Source of the DNA: Lates calcarifer | Lineage: Eukaryota > Chordata > Actinopteri > Centropomidae | Assembly (NCBI RefSeq): GCF_001640805.2 | Contig: NC_066855.1 | Location: forward strand, 2,406,342 to 2,470,341 | DNA length: 64,000 nucleotides | Reading direction: 5' to 3' | Part shown: in pieces, positions 14,370 through 24,680 of the stretch | Numbering within the stretch: position 1 is the first letter of the stretch | Layout: every line of letters starts with the position of its first letter | Translations under genes and position numbers: made by a program | Notes under the pieces: model-generated | What the model was told of the DNA's origin: nothing | The model's database searches: none | The model's input: only the letters and a program-made list of their open reading frames with translations

Positions 14370-14960
14370 ATCCGAGCGCACTGGGCTGTGAGAGTGATAC
14401 AAAGCGTTTCTTAGGCCAACCTGCCCAGAATGAATACGGTCTAAAATCCCATCAAAAACCCACCCATTTGTCACCACATGCAGATTTCAGTCATGGCTTG
14501 CTCTGTGGCTGCGGCGACGACAACTAAAACATTCCCCGTCCCAAGCTGATGACCTCACTCAACCCTGAAGCTCGAAAACGCAAGAAGCCATCTGCCAGCC
14601 GGACGAGCAGAATCTGGTAGAAGCAGTTTCCACACATTCATTGCTTTGCTTCGTTGTCACGGTTACTGGTCCATAACAACAGTATCCTGGGAACCCAACA
14701 GGCACTTGAGGAGTCACGTGACGCAAAGGGAAAAAGGTAAAACCAAGCAGACCAACGCACCTTACTCTGTGGGTTCCTTTGTGAACTGGGCTCAAAAAGA
14801 GAAGCAAAGTGAATGTAAATGAAAACTTAGAGCGCAGAGGATTAGGGATGAAGGGAAGAGGAAGAGGAATGATAGGTTATGTAAGAGTACAGAGACTGTG
14901 GCTTTGACTTTGCACTGTTCCTGGTGTTGTTGTCGTCCCGTGGCGGCTTATTAGCATGAG
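14370..14960. promoter_or_regulatory. CpG-rich patch with a GTCACGTGAC palindrome
   Basis: CpG dinucleotides are clearly denser here than in the surrounding kilobases, and a perfect 10-bp E-box palindrome, GTCACGTGAC, lies at 14,713-14,722. This is the CLEAR/USF-type site bound by TFE3/TFEB and USF factors. No start codon, exon or transcript could be tied to it. Could be an enhancer or a lone promoter. Confidence 0.3.
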
Positions 14961-16360
14961 TGTGTTTCATCATTTTGCTTATTCATGAATACTGAAGTGC
15001 ATCTGCATATGGCTTATTTTCAGCCAACACTGCAGGAGAAGAGCAGATCCTGTGGTTTAGACTGATGGGAAGCTTCTGACAGGGACGATCCACTCTGCGC
15101 TTTGTTTGTTTGGTGGTTGTTAAGTTCGGCTTGACTGTCATTTGATCTTATTTTCTCCTTCATCACGGTTGGTGCGTGGTTTGAGGTTTTTATTTTTTGT
15201 GCAAACAAGCAAAATTCAACTGAACAAAAACAAAACACTGAACAATTAACCAACTTTCTCTTACACCACTCAGCACTTATATTCTCAGTAGGTTCACATT
15301 ATTAGCCTGCATACGCTCTGTTTGGCTTTTCAATTTTTAAAAATTCTTTAGTCATTTCAAATCCAAATTGAACTTCCAATCAAGATTCTGTAAACAGCTT
15401 TGTTATTCAGTTTCTGTCCACCAAGACAGGCATGTGTTCATTAAACTACCGTTTTGAGTGACAGATGAAATCATCACATTTATAAATGTATCTACTTTTA
15501 CAGCTGTATAAATGGTAAAAGAAAAACCATGCATATGCCATTTCTCACACATAAAAGAATGTACAATACTGCAATAAAAGCCTACAGGTGTTTGTGATGA
15601 ATTAGTGGACTATCTGCACTATAAAAAGCCACAGCTGTGTTTAATGAAAACTGCTCTAGTGCTCAGAGAACCTCAACAATACGACACAATCAGTAGAACT
15701 GCACTTCTTCTTCTCATTCTTCTCACTGACAAGTCTAATTAGCAGTGGAATGGGCACAAGCATCGATGTGTAAACAGATGTTCTACATCTGTCTATGGCA
15801 AAAGTCGGAGTGGAAATGAGGCTTGTACACCAGCCCAGTCTCTCAGTGATTAAAACTGGCCAACAAATACATTTCGAGGATAACTAGTTTTGTTTTTTTT
15901 TACCTCATTTTCCCATGTTTTTAGGTGTACATGATTGATAGGGGCAAAAAAAATCTTTGTAATCAGTGCAGTATTGAGCAAGAATACTATACTTGGCAAC
16001 CACAAATAACTAGGAAGCAAGGCACTGAATCCCAAATTCCTCACAGTGATTAGGCCAGCTCCACAAGACCTCTACATTAATGCAGTCCATTTACTCAATG
16101 TGTATTTCACACATAAACACAGAGAAAAACAGCTGATATAGCGAATAATGTCTGACACTACAGTATTATATTTAATTAATGTATGTGTAGTGTCGAATCC
16201 ACAGTCATCTCACAGCACTGATGAGAGTCTACACTGCGTTACACGTATTGTGGCCTGAAAATTGCCTTTGGTGGACCTGTACATCGTTACCTTGACAACC
16301 AGTGTTGTCCAGTGTGGTCAGTGGTATATTTCAAAGCAGACAGTCAAGCATAAAGATATG

Positions 16361-16379
16361 TTTTGTTTTGTTTTGTTTT
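16361..16379. repeat. (TTTTG)n microsatellite
   Basis: Three to four TTTTG units. Confidence 0.9.
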
Positions 16380-17998
16380 TCATCCTGAGATTGGCCCACA
16401 GCCTGAACATCGCTGCGGTCGTTACTCGGGGGAATTAAGATTCACAGCAACAAAAAAAGGCGTCCCTGGATCGATGGACGACGTCTGGGAGCCTGAGGAG
16501 GGACTGAGGGACTGCAATCACCATCAGTCTTCTGCTGACTGATTACGGTCTGTTGATCAGGATACTAAGACAGCATGTTCTAATAGGCTTATACAAGTGC
16601 CTGCACACTTGTTTGTAGTCTTGCGTAAAATGCAGAGAAATGCAGATGCACACACACATGCAGGTGCAGGTGGCTAAAGATACAAGGGGCAAAAAGAAAA
16701 ATGTGATCTTAGAAGAGTGTGTATACTTAAGATATGATTTGTAAAAATGAAATGAACTGATTTAATTATAGAGACCATGGCCAGGAGTAGTAGCTTCTAT
16801 CTCACACCGGCAGTATGGATACAGCCTGTTTCATAAAGTAAGTATAAATCTGTCAAGCTTGATGTTCATTGCAACATTTTATTTCTCAATACATTAAACA
16901 GGCTGTTGACAACAATACACAACTGAATTCACTGCCTGTAAAGCCTCATCAGTCTCTTGATAAACTACCACACTAAACTCAGCACTGTAGACCTGAAATT
17001 AAGCATGGCCTTTTCTGTGCCTTAACATTTTATCCTCCTTGTCCACCAGTTTGTGGAACCTTCACCACAAACAGCAACAACAACAACTTCCAGGTATGTG
17101 CAGTAAAACAATGAAGGAGGGTTTTCTCCAAAGTAAAATGCAGAGTACAGGCTTGACTTCCTTGCCACATATTTTTCTCTGGCTGCGCTTTACTGAGTCT
17201 GATGTACAACTTAATGACCAAATGCAAATTGTGAGTTCATCCAGTCATATAAGCTGCTTTCCAAAGTTGAGAGTTTTGTCTTAATCTTTAATGGATACAG
17301 GTGGAGATGTTTAAATATATTTTCTCCCATATCCAACCCAGTGGCTTACAAAATTAAAATGACAGAAAAAGTATTCAGTCCAACTTTTAAGTCATGAATA
17401 TTACACAGTGTAAAAATGTTTAGTTTGTATAAATTTACTGATGTTCATCAACATGTTGTACCTTTAACTCAGATGTTGAGTTATGATTTACACTGCATAT
17501 ACAGTACAGAGCCTTCTGAGCCTTTCTATTGAGGGCAGTGAAAAACAATAAAAAACTTCAGTAAAGAACTGATCTGAAGATCAGGCTAGTTCAATTTTTA
17601 AAATCTTCTCAGTGAAGATGTTGCTAAACTTGGCTCACGCCAGCTGTTTCCTACAGCTGTTCCCCCTCAGAGTTCGGTGCTAGTGGTTGTATGCACAAAA
17701 CAACAATAACATATACAAACCATGTCACATTGCAATTAACTCAAAAGGGCAGTGAGGGTGGTCAACATTATTTTCCTGTCATGCTCTAGCAGGCTGTTGC
17801 TCCTCCCAGGCTGCACACACAAACACACACACACATACACACAAACCCATATGCGTCAGTGTGTGCGGTGCAGCAGTTTGTTTAATGATTAACCGGTCCG
17901 ATGCTGTGCTGCATCATTTCAAGCAGAGTGAATAGGTGGCCAAAGGGAGAGCAAAGCCATACTATGGAAATGAGAAGTAGCACACATAAATAAAGATG

Positions 17999-18020
17999 CA
18001 CACACACACACACACACACA
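17999..18020. repeat. (CA)n microsatellite
   Basis: Eleven uninterrupted CA units. A looser CA-rich tract also lies at about 17,812-17,842. Confidence 0.97.
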
Positions 18021-19660
18021 TCATGAACAGTAGGGAGAAGAGGCAGAAATGCAGCCTGCTAGTCCTCACACAAAAACAGATAAATCTCATCAGCAAATCT
18101 AATAATTCTCTCCAGGAAAAGACGGAAAAGTGGAGAGGCAAGAGGAGAGCAGGGTTTGATGTTTGATTTCTGACTCACCATTTCATTCTGTCAAGAAAAA
18201 ATATAAATAGATGGGGGAAAAAGCAAGAAGTAGTTAGGTTGTGCCCTCTTCCAAAAACTTTTTTTTTCCTACCGGGTGCTGACTCCTTTTCCTCATTATC
18301 TTGAATGTAAAAGGTCACATTGCTGCACATTCCTGACAGTGCTGAAAAGTGCAGGCTTTTAATGCTCAGAGCTTCACTCACAGCTGCAATATATTAACTT
18401 TTAGCTAAAGAGCAGCACTTAATAGCATAACTTATTGACAACATTCCTCTCCTTTTGTTTTTTTTTTATGCCTGATGCACACAAAGGCTGCAGCACAACT
18501 GAGTTTAGCCCCATATTCACACTGTGAGAAACACCCATCAGCTCAGAGCTGAACAACTGGGTGATTTGGCGGACGTGTGAACAGATAACAAGCTTGTTTT
18601 GTTTCTGATATGTGTCAGAATGTGGTAGTTTTAGCTCCTCACACTGCCCACAAACAGTCCGAAAACTGCAAATAAAAACCATCAACCAAATAACGGAACA
18701 ACATGAGAGTAAACGGATTTGGAAAACTATAACTCTAGCAAAAGATACACATACATCCTGATAACTGTCCTCTGCAACTCAGAATCTTATGTTGATTTTT
18801 TTAACATAAATCTGGATCAATAAACAATTTAATTCTGAGGAAAACACTTGCCACTCATTTCAATTAAGCATGAGGTGAAATCAAGATGACCTCTGCTGCA
18901 CTGTGTCGGCTACAAGCTGCCAAAAATTAATTACATCATTTTAAATATCAGTGAACAGTGTCAATTAAAAGAAATTCACTGAGCTTTTCAGGGATTTGCC
19001 CTTTGGTCATACACCCATGAAGTTATGAGAACACTGCTCATCCACGTGTCCTTGAAGATAACAAGCTCTGGTTCCCATTGCTGACATTTTAACATGAACT
19101 GATAGCATTATCCAAAGCAGGAGAGTTAAACATAGAGAAGTGGCTTCTGCTTTTTAAAAATAGCATCATCTCATGTCCCATTCACTACACGAGCCTTTAG
19201 CAGTGGAGTAGCCCCAATTTTCCGTTCTCAATACGGAAAATGCTGTTCTTCAAAATTATTAGTACAAAACAAAAAGTGCATATGTGAAGTATATATGAAG
19301 TATCATTTTCGTGTCTATGTACATAATGGTATTAACATTTTGAATAAGTATGCTTTCAAAAGACTGTAAGAGTATATTTCTGTCTCTCTCCATTGCCCTA
19401 GTCACAGTGCTAATAATAAAACTCAAACCACACAGATATGTTACAAAGAGCTCCAGACATCAAAAATATATGGAGATTAAAGAGAAGTGAGGTTGAACAA
19501 GCACATTAAAAGCCAGTGGAAGCTGATGTCTGACTATGTGTGTATTTTTGTATTCTTGTGAGAACCAAATTCAAGTTTGAGGACATTTAAGCTAGCCCTT
19601 ACTTTTTCAAAATGGAGGTAAAACTGGAAAATGTAATGGTTAAGACTTGTTTTTAGGTTC

Positions 19661-20105
19661 CTATTTTGGGAAATATGTTTATTCGCTTTCTTGCCCAAAG
19701 TTAGATGAGAAATCCAGTAGCACTCTCATAATTGTATGCCAAACATGAAGCTACTGCCAGTGAGTGTTACCTTAGCCTAGCATAAAGACTGGGAACAGTT
19801 AGCCTAGCTCTATTGAAAGGTTAAAAAAATATGTTTACAAGCACCATCTAAAACTCACTGAGTCCCATATTATATCATGATTGTTTAAAAAACCAAAGTG
19901 TAAAAACAACAATTTGTATTTTTATGGTAATTTACATGTTGAACTTTTGCCATAACTGAGGTTACCAGGCAACCAGCAAAGATGTTATCATTTTATACTT
20001 TGTTTTTTTGTACAGATTCACATTTTGTGTGCAGACATGAGAGTAATATGAATCTTCTTATCTAACTCACAACAAGAAAGCATATAATTTGTCAGACTAT
20101 TGCTT
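19661..20105. mobile_element. Terminal-inverted-repeat nonautonomous element (MITE-like), nearly full length
   Basis: The left end (TATTCGCTTTCTTG... then GTTAGATGAGAA ... ACTCTCAT) recurs in inverted form at the right end (ATGAGAGTAATATG ... TTCTTATCTAAC ... CAAGAAAGCATATA). This gives imperfect terminal inverted repeats of about 65-70 bp around a noncoding core with AGCCTAGCATAAAGACTGGG. I know this family as a very common percomorph repeat. No transposase is encoded. Confidence 0.7.
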
Positions 20106-21371
20106 TAGGTTTAGAATTAGATTTAGGTTAAATGCTGTTTTGGTGTTCAGCATGTTACAGTTATGGTTTGGATTAAGGGCTAGGTAATGTACTGCATCAG
20201 TAAGAGGCCTTACAAGTGTGTATGTGAGTGCTGAGTGTACATTTGGCTGGTCTACAAAAGTGAGTAATAATTACAGAGGAATTAGAGGAAGAGACAAATA
20301 AAACAGAGGGACATATTTTGAATGGTGTTAAATAACCAAGAAATCCTTCATCATAATGATCTACAGTCACCCTTCAGATGGTTCCATGGTATAGAAGTAA
20401 TGAAGGCAGAAACAGGAAGAGAAACAGGAAAAGCTTCCAATAGCATCCAATAAATTTAATGAAGCAACATTTCCATGTCACAGACAATCTCACTAGGCTT
20501 TGTCAGGCAAACAATGAAGCTTTCTGATCCAGGAGCTGTTAAGTGTTTGGATGTGCACGTTCTCTATTCCATTTTTTTATAATGGCGACTTTTTTGTGCT
20601 GCAAACTTTCTTCCATGAATGCGGTTAAAAGGCGATTATCTATTTTTACCTCTGCTGCTGATGTGAAAACGCTGCTCTGTTTTCTTTCATCCAAAAACAA
20701 AATCGTGTTGTGTGAGGCTGGATTCAACACCACTGTCCTATTTTCCAGCATTATTGCCCCAGGAAAGTATTTCTTTCAAAGCTGCATGCTTGTTTGGCAC
20801 ATCCTGCTGATTGTACTTCTACTTCTTCTGCTGGGTGATATGTTGCTTAAGTGGCTGGCTACCCAGGTAAGGAATCAGGTAAAATAACAGTCACCTGATT
20901 CCAGGGCAAAACACAAATTTATATTGCATGCTTTATTCGCAGTGTAGCCTAGTTAACTTATCACACAGTGGTGCTTCCTATTTGTACTAGTATCAATTAA
21001 CACACATTCAAAAACATCCTGCTGGGCTGCATCAAGGTGTGTTTTCAGCTCAGCACTCCCTCCTGCTATTGGCTTTAATACACCACAAGCAAACCTCTTT
21101 CCACTGTTACACTATCTCTGCTGTAAGTCGCTCTGGATGACAGCATCAGGGCAGACAATATCTCCTAGGGGAAGGCTTTTCCAAACAGCTGTGTCAGAAT
21201 CTGCAGTTATAGGGATCTTGCTTGGGGGAACAACAAGATAGTTTAAGACCGAAACAGGTCACTGCCTCTAGTCCGTGGCTGTGACACTTAAAGTGTGGTC
21301 GTTCTTTACTGGCAGTGTAACCCTTTTCCCCCAGGGCACAATGGGCAGAAAATGGATTAGCCATTAGCAGT

Positions 21372-21388
21372 AAAAAAAAAAAAAAAAA
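21372..21388. repeat. Poly-A tract
   Basis: 17 consecutive A residues. Confidence 0.95.
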
Positions 21389-22123
21389 GGATTAGCCCGT
21401 CAATAAATGATTTCACTTTAAATTAGCTTTTTAATTTAGCTTAATTCAGTTTAAATGTGCTGTGTCCCATAGGGACTAGCAGGGTTTAAACACCTTGCAA
21501 GTCACATCCATATAGAAAAGAGACAGCAGGACAGAACCAAAACATCAGCTTTTAAATCCTGGTTGTAACAGCTGCACACACTTTTTAGAGAAACTACACT
21601 CCTTTAATCACAGAATAAAATCCTGACAAGTCCTGCTTGCTCCGTTTAATTTCTGGTGTTCTCTGCAAACACATAGTGTTCAAAGTTAAAGGGATTTTAC
21701 ATATAAAGGTGAGATTAGTCATCATAGGATGTATTACTCTTAGACTATGAAACTTTGGGAAAATAAGCCTGTGACTGGCTGCAACCACAACAGTCTGTAC
21801 AGCTGGGGTCAAAGCTTAACAAATCTGAACTTTGGGCACACACCTGCTCCATCTTTGAGTCCAGTGTCCAGTTCCTGTACACATCCATGAGTGAACAGTG
21901 GACATCTGTGCAGAGCGATCACTAAGCACCATGTACACAGTAATGGGAAAACACCTTTAGGCCTGAGACTTTAAATATCTGATGGAAAACCTGTGTTATT
22001 GTAATTTGGGGCTGACAAAACATTTAGTTGGCTAGTGTAGAAATGATGAAAACATCCAAACCCCAAATTTCGTACTGAACTGTGGCATACTCTTCTTCAG
22101 AGTGTGTATGTGTTTGCACTTAC

Positions 22124-22234
22124 CCTGAAGTCGATGCCCACAGTGGAAATGAAGCTCCCGGCTAGAAAAGCTCCATCTTTGAAGCGAACCAGCAGACAGG
22201 TCTTCCCCACACCTGAATCCCCCACCAGCATCAC
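22124..22234 (-). CDS. rab26: rab26 coding exon 2
   Basis: 37 codons, from acceptor CTCAG|GTGATG to donor AGG|GTAAGT-like (GGTAAG). Encodes [12 protein letters not shown] through TVGIDFR, containing the P-loop lysine and the switch I threonine. Phase 0 at both ends. Confidence 0.95.
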
Positions 22235-24348
22235 CTGAGACACAGACGAATGGAGAAAGTTATTGGTTAATAAAATTCAAAGCCACGTCTGTATGTGTGT
22301 GTGTGTGTGTGTGAGGGTGTTTGAGTTACAGGAGGGAAAGGGCTCAGGCGAAAACTTTTCTACAAATACACAGGAGTTTAGCCAATGCAAGACACTGACA
22401 CACTCCAGTGGGAGAGAGCAGATTGTGCAGACAACAGGGACAGAGAGAAGGGAGAGGTGGGATGTTTCTTTCGAACACAAAATCCTCTGCACTTTTGTGT
22501 CATCTGATATGTTTGTGTGTCCGTTTGTTGATCCATGCACTGTATTAAAGTTTTTCTAGTTTGATATTTCTAGATTCTATTGGCAGCAATATATTCTTCT
22601 AGAAAAGTTCACTGTGTTGGATTTGGTGTAACTGGAGGTGATGTTTGAGACACTGAACTGTTACAACTGTGTGTATTATACATTTTCAGAGACGAGCAGT
22701 GATTCTGGCAGGGCTGTCACAGGAACAGTTGTTAATCAGGGTGCAAAATTAATACCAGCTGCCATCCACATAATGAGGATTTAGATTTGCATATGCTCAG
22801 TGCAGATGACCATTAGCCTTTATCATCTCAAATTCATAATTATTATGAATTATTATTATAGAATTGCTATTATTATTATTATTTTATTATAAAATGACTT
22901 TTATTTACATTGTAGAATTTGGTAAGAACAGGAAATGGCTTGTATATTGTGGGATGTGCAATATCTGCCAGATGTTTTGTCATCATGTCCACTGCTGCTA
23001 AAGAAAAAGCCTCCTAATGTACTGCTGTTAATTGATCTCATACATAATAGAAACCCCTCCCCATCATCTCCTCTGTTCTATTGCATTATTACACTATAGC
23101 TGAGGCGCACACCACTTAATGTTTCTGTTGGCCATTACGGTTCCTAAACTTCTGCACTTGAGAGGATGAGAGCGGAAACACACTGGATATACTTGACAGT
23201 ATTTCATACATGTGAGAACAGTTTGGGAGTTAAACATGATGAAATTACAGACACTGGGGACAAATTGAACTATATGAACAAAACAATAATCCTTGTGATT
23301 TTTATTGACTATGCCCCCAGAGGAAAATAATGGTGGAATTATAATTTTCAGCAAGACTGCCCCAAAGAGCAGCATATCCAACACTTATCCACACAGTACA
23401 TCATATTTTACAGCTACCGCAAAGACCAATATATGGGGGCCCATTTCTGCCAAGACATGGAAAAATAAATTCATGAAAAGTCATGAGTGTAAAAATAAAT
23501 AATCATCATGGTAAGTCATGGTACTGGGTAAAAATGTAACTTTATTGGTCAAAAGTAAATAAAAATACAATATGTATAGCTATAAATTTTAAAGTCAAAA
23601 ATCTGACCAATAAAACCACAATTTTGATTTACAATATATAGAATCAAAGATAGTAACATTTGATTTACTACATCAAAAGTATGAAATACTAGGTCAACAT
23701 TATTTCACACCAAGTCAAATTTTAAACTCAAACTTACAAAATCTTTGAGTCAAATGATGAGAAAGAATGAGCTAATAAGGCCATTTTAACTTATTAACTT
23801 GTCTGAAGACAAGACATGAGAGAAGTCAAAACATCTTTGAACTTTTCTTTTCTTGGCAAATATTGGTTTCCATACACACCTGTGTGTGTCCACGTGTTGT
23901 GGACAGCAATATATCAAACCTTAGACACATATATATATATGCGTCTATATTAAAATGCTGCCACTTCGCAGTTAGAGAAAATGTCTTGCTTCAGTCATTT
24001 ACATGAATTCAGTTTCAGCTATTTTTTACTCAAACAAATCTCGAATGACGCTACCTCGCACCTGTGGTACTTTACTACTTGTTTAATTGAATACATGCAC
24101 GTAGAATCTTTCACTTGTTTTTAGTAGAAAAAGACATTAGGCTTGAACTCTCAGCTCACCTTGAAGGCGATGTCATAAAACTCTCCACTGTTGCTGATGG
24201 ACGGTCTGCTGGGATAGACCAGTCCGGAGGACGGAGCGGCAGCGGCGGCCAGACCTTTCCCCGTCCTCCCGCTGTCTCTGCCGCTGCTCGGCGACGCCTT
24301 GGGGCTCTTGGCGCTCCCCTTGCCTTTCACTGCCTTCTTCCTGGACAT
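22124..24348 (-). CDS. rab26: rab26, Rab GTPase, 5' part (exons 1-2 only; 3' exons not found in window)
   Basis: Small GTPase of the Rab26/Rab37 group, which attaches to secretory granules and lysosome-related vesicles and directs their traffic. Two coding exons are visible and give residues 1-100. Exon 1 encodes a basic, low-complexity, Ala/Ser-rich N-terminus starting MSRKK and ending GEFYDIAFK, which resembles mammalian RAB26 (MSRKK..., FYDVAFK) and not RAB37. Exon 2 supplies the P-loop GDSGVGKT (about residues 68-75) and the effector-loop segment ISTVGIDFR (about 92-100). The splice is phase 0 with clean GT-AG signals. The ATG at 24,348 was chosen from homology; an in-frame ATG ten codons upstream (24,378) is less likely. 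The switch II, NKxD and SAK motifs and the prenylated C-terminal cysteines are not visible, so the rest of the gene probably lies beyond position 1, making intron 2 at least 22 kb. The 5' flank is CpG-rich, as expected of a promoter. Confidence 0.93.
22294..22313. repeat. (TG)n microsatellite in rab26 intron 1
   Basis: Ten TG units, 60 nt upstream (on the minus strand) of the exon 2 acceptor. Confidence 0.95.
22836..22877. repeat. (ATT)n imperfect microsatellite
   Basis: AT-rich tract dominated by ATT units, interrupted by GAATT steps. Confidence 0.85.
24160..24348 (-). CDS. rab26: rab26 coding exon 1
   Basis: 63 codons, from ATG at 24,348 to AAG at 24,160, followed by the donor GTGAGC. Encodes the variable N-terminal extension before the GTPase fold, including a run of five alanines and the conserved FYDIAFK that opens the G domain. 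Confidence 0.92.
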
Positions 24349-24349
24349 G

Positions 24350-24680
24350 GCTCTAATAACCTGTTCACCTCCGAGCAATTACGATAGACGAGGCGAGGAG
24401 GAGAAATAGACGAGATGGGGGTTTTCTTTCAATCTTCGATACTTTCCTTGTTGAGTTGTGGTCGAGGCGCGATAAGACTAAAGAAGTTCACCTGTGCGTC
24501 AAGATCATGACCGTGCGTAAAGCGTAAATTGATAAAGGTTTTGAAAACTGACTCTGAAGCGAGACAGCTGTTCTCCCGGTGGTGCAGCTGGATGACTATA
24601 AACCTGAGGACTGGTTCACAATGTAAACAGCTCTCTCTCCTCCCTCTCTCGTATTGTGATGTTGGGAGCGCATGAAGGCA
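24350..24680 (-). promoter_or_regulatory. rab26: Putative rab26 promoter and 5' UTR (CpG-rich)
   Basis: CpG-rich segment directly upstream of the rab26 ATG, in contrast to the AT-rich flanks. It contains two CAGCTG E-boxes (near 24,566 and 24,586) and, reading on the minus strand, a weak TTTATAG element near 24,600. The assignment rests on position and composition. The transcription start is not determined. Confidence 0.5.

Larger units (their letters stand above)
1..22123. other. Gene-poor stretch, probably rab26 intron 2
   Basis: No coding exon could be supported in these 22 kb. I looked on the minus strand for the next Rab26 segments (NKVLDVD, WDTAGQERFRSVTHAYYRDA) and did not see them. 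The stretch is AT-rich, with microsatellites, several interspersed repeat fragments, a CT-rich tract at about 5,440-5,790, a CpG-rich patch at about 14.4-14.96 kb and short segments that look like conserved noncoding elements; the clearest are listed separately. Confidence 0.6.
22235..24159 (-). other. rab26: rab26 intron 1
   Basis: 1.9 kb intron bounded by GTGAGC and CTCAG. Contains a (TG)n tract at about 22,294-22,313 and an (ATT)n-rich tract at about 22,836-22,877. I see no further coding sequence. Confidence 0.85.

Noticed and set aside
14460..14640. Apparent short exon-like frame (KLMTSLNPEARKRKKPSASR...) on plus
   Set aside because: An acceptor-like TTTCAG precedes it but the frame after the ATG closes within 19 codons and no family was recognised; treated as part of a CpG-rich patch.
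20539..20887. Overlapping open frames on both strands (114 codons plus, 70 codons minus) with a Leu-rich hydrophobic stretch on plus
   Set aside because: I looked for a membrane protein or transposon pseudogene but recognised no family. Sense and antisense are open together, which suggests chance or an unidentified repeat.
1..22123. Search for rab26 exons 3 onward
   Set aside because: None of the expected antisense segments (WDTAGQERF, YYRDA, NKxD region) was seen; reported as absent instead of forcing weak matches.
22263..22559. Open frames around the (TG)n tract next to rab26 exon 2
   Set aside because: They translate the microsatellite (Cys-Val and Thr-His runs) and lie in rab26 intron 1.
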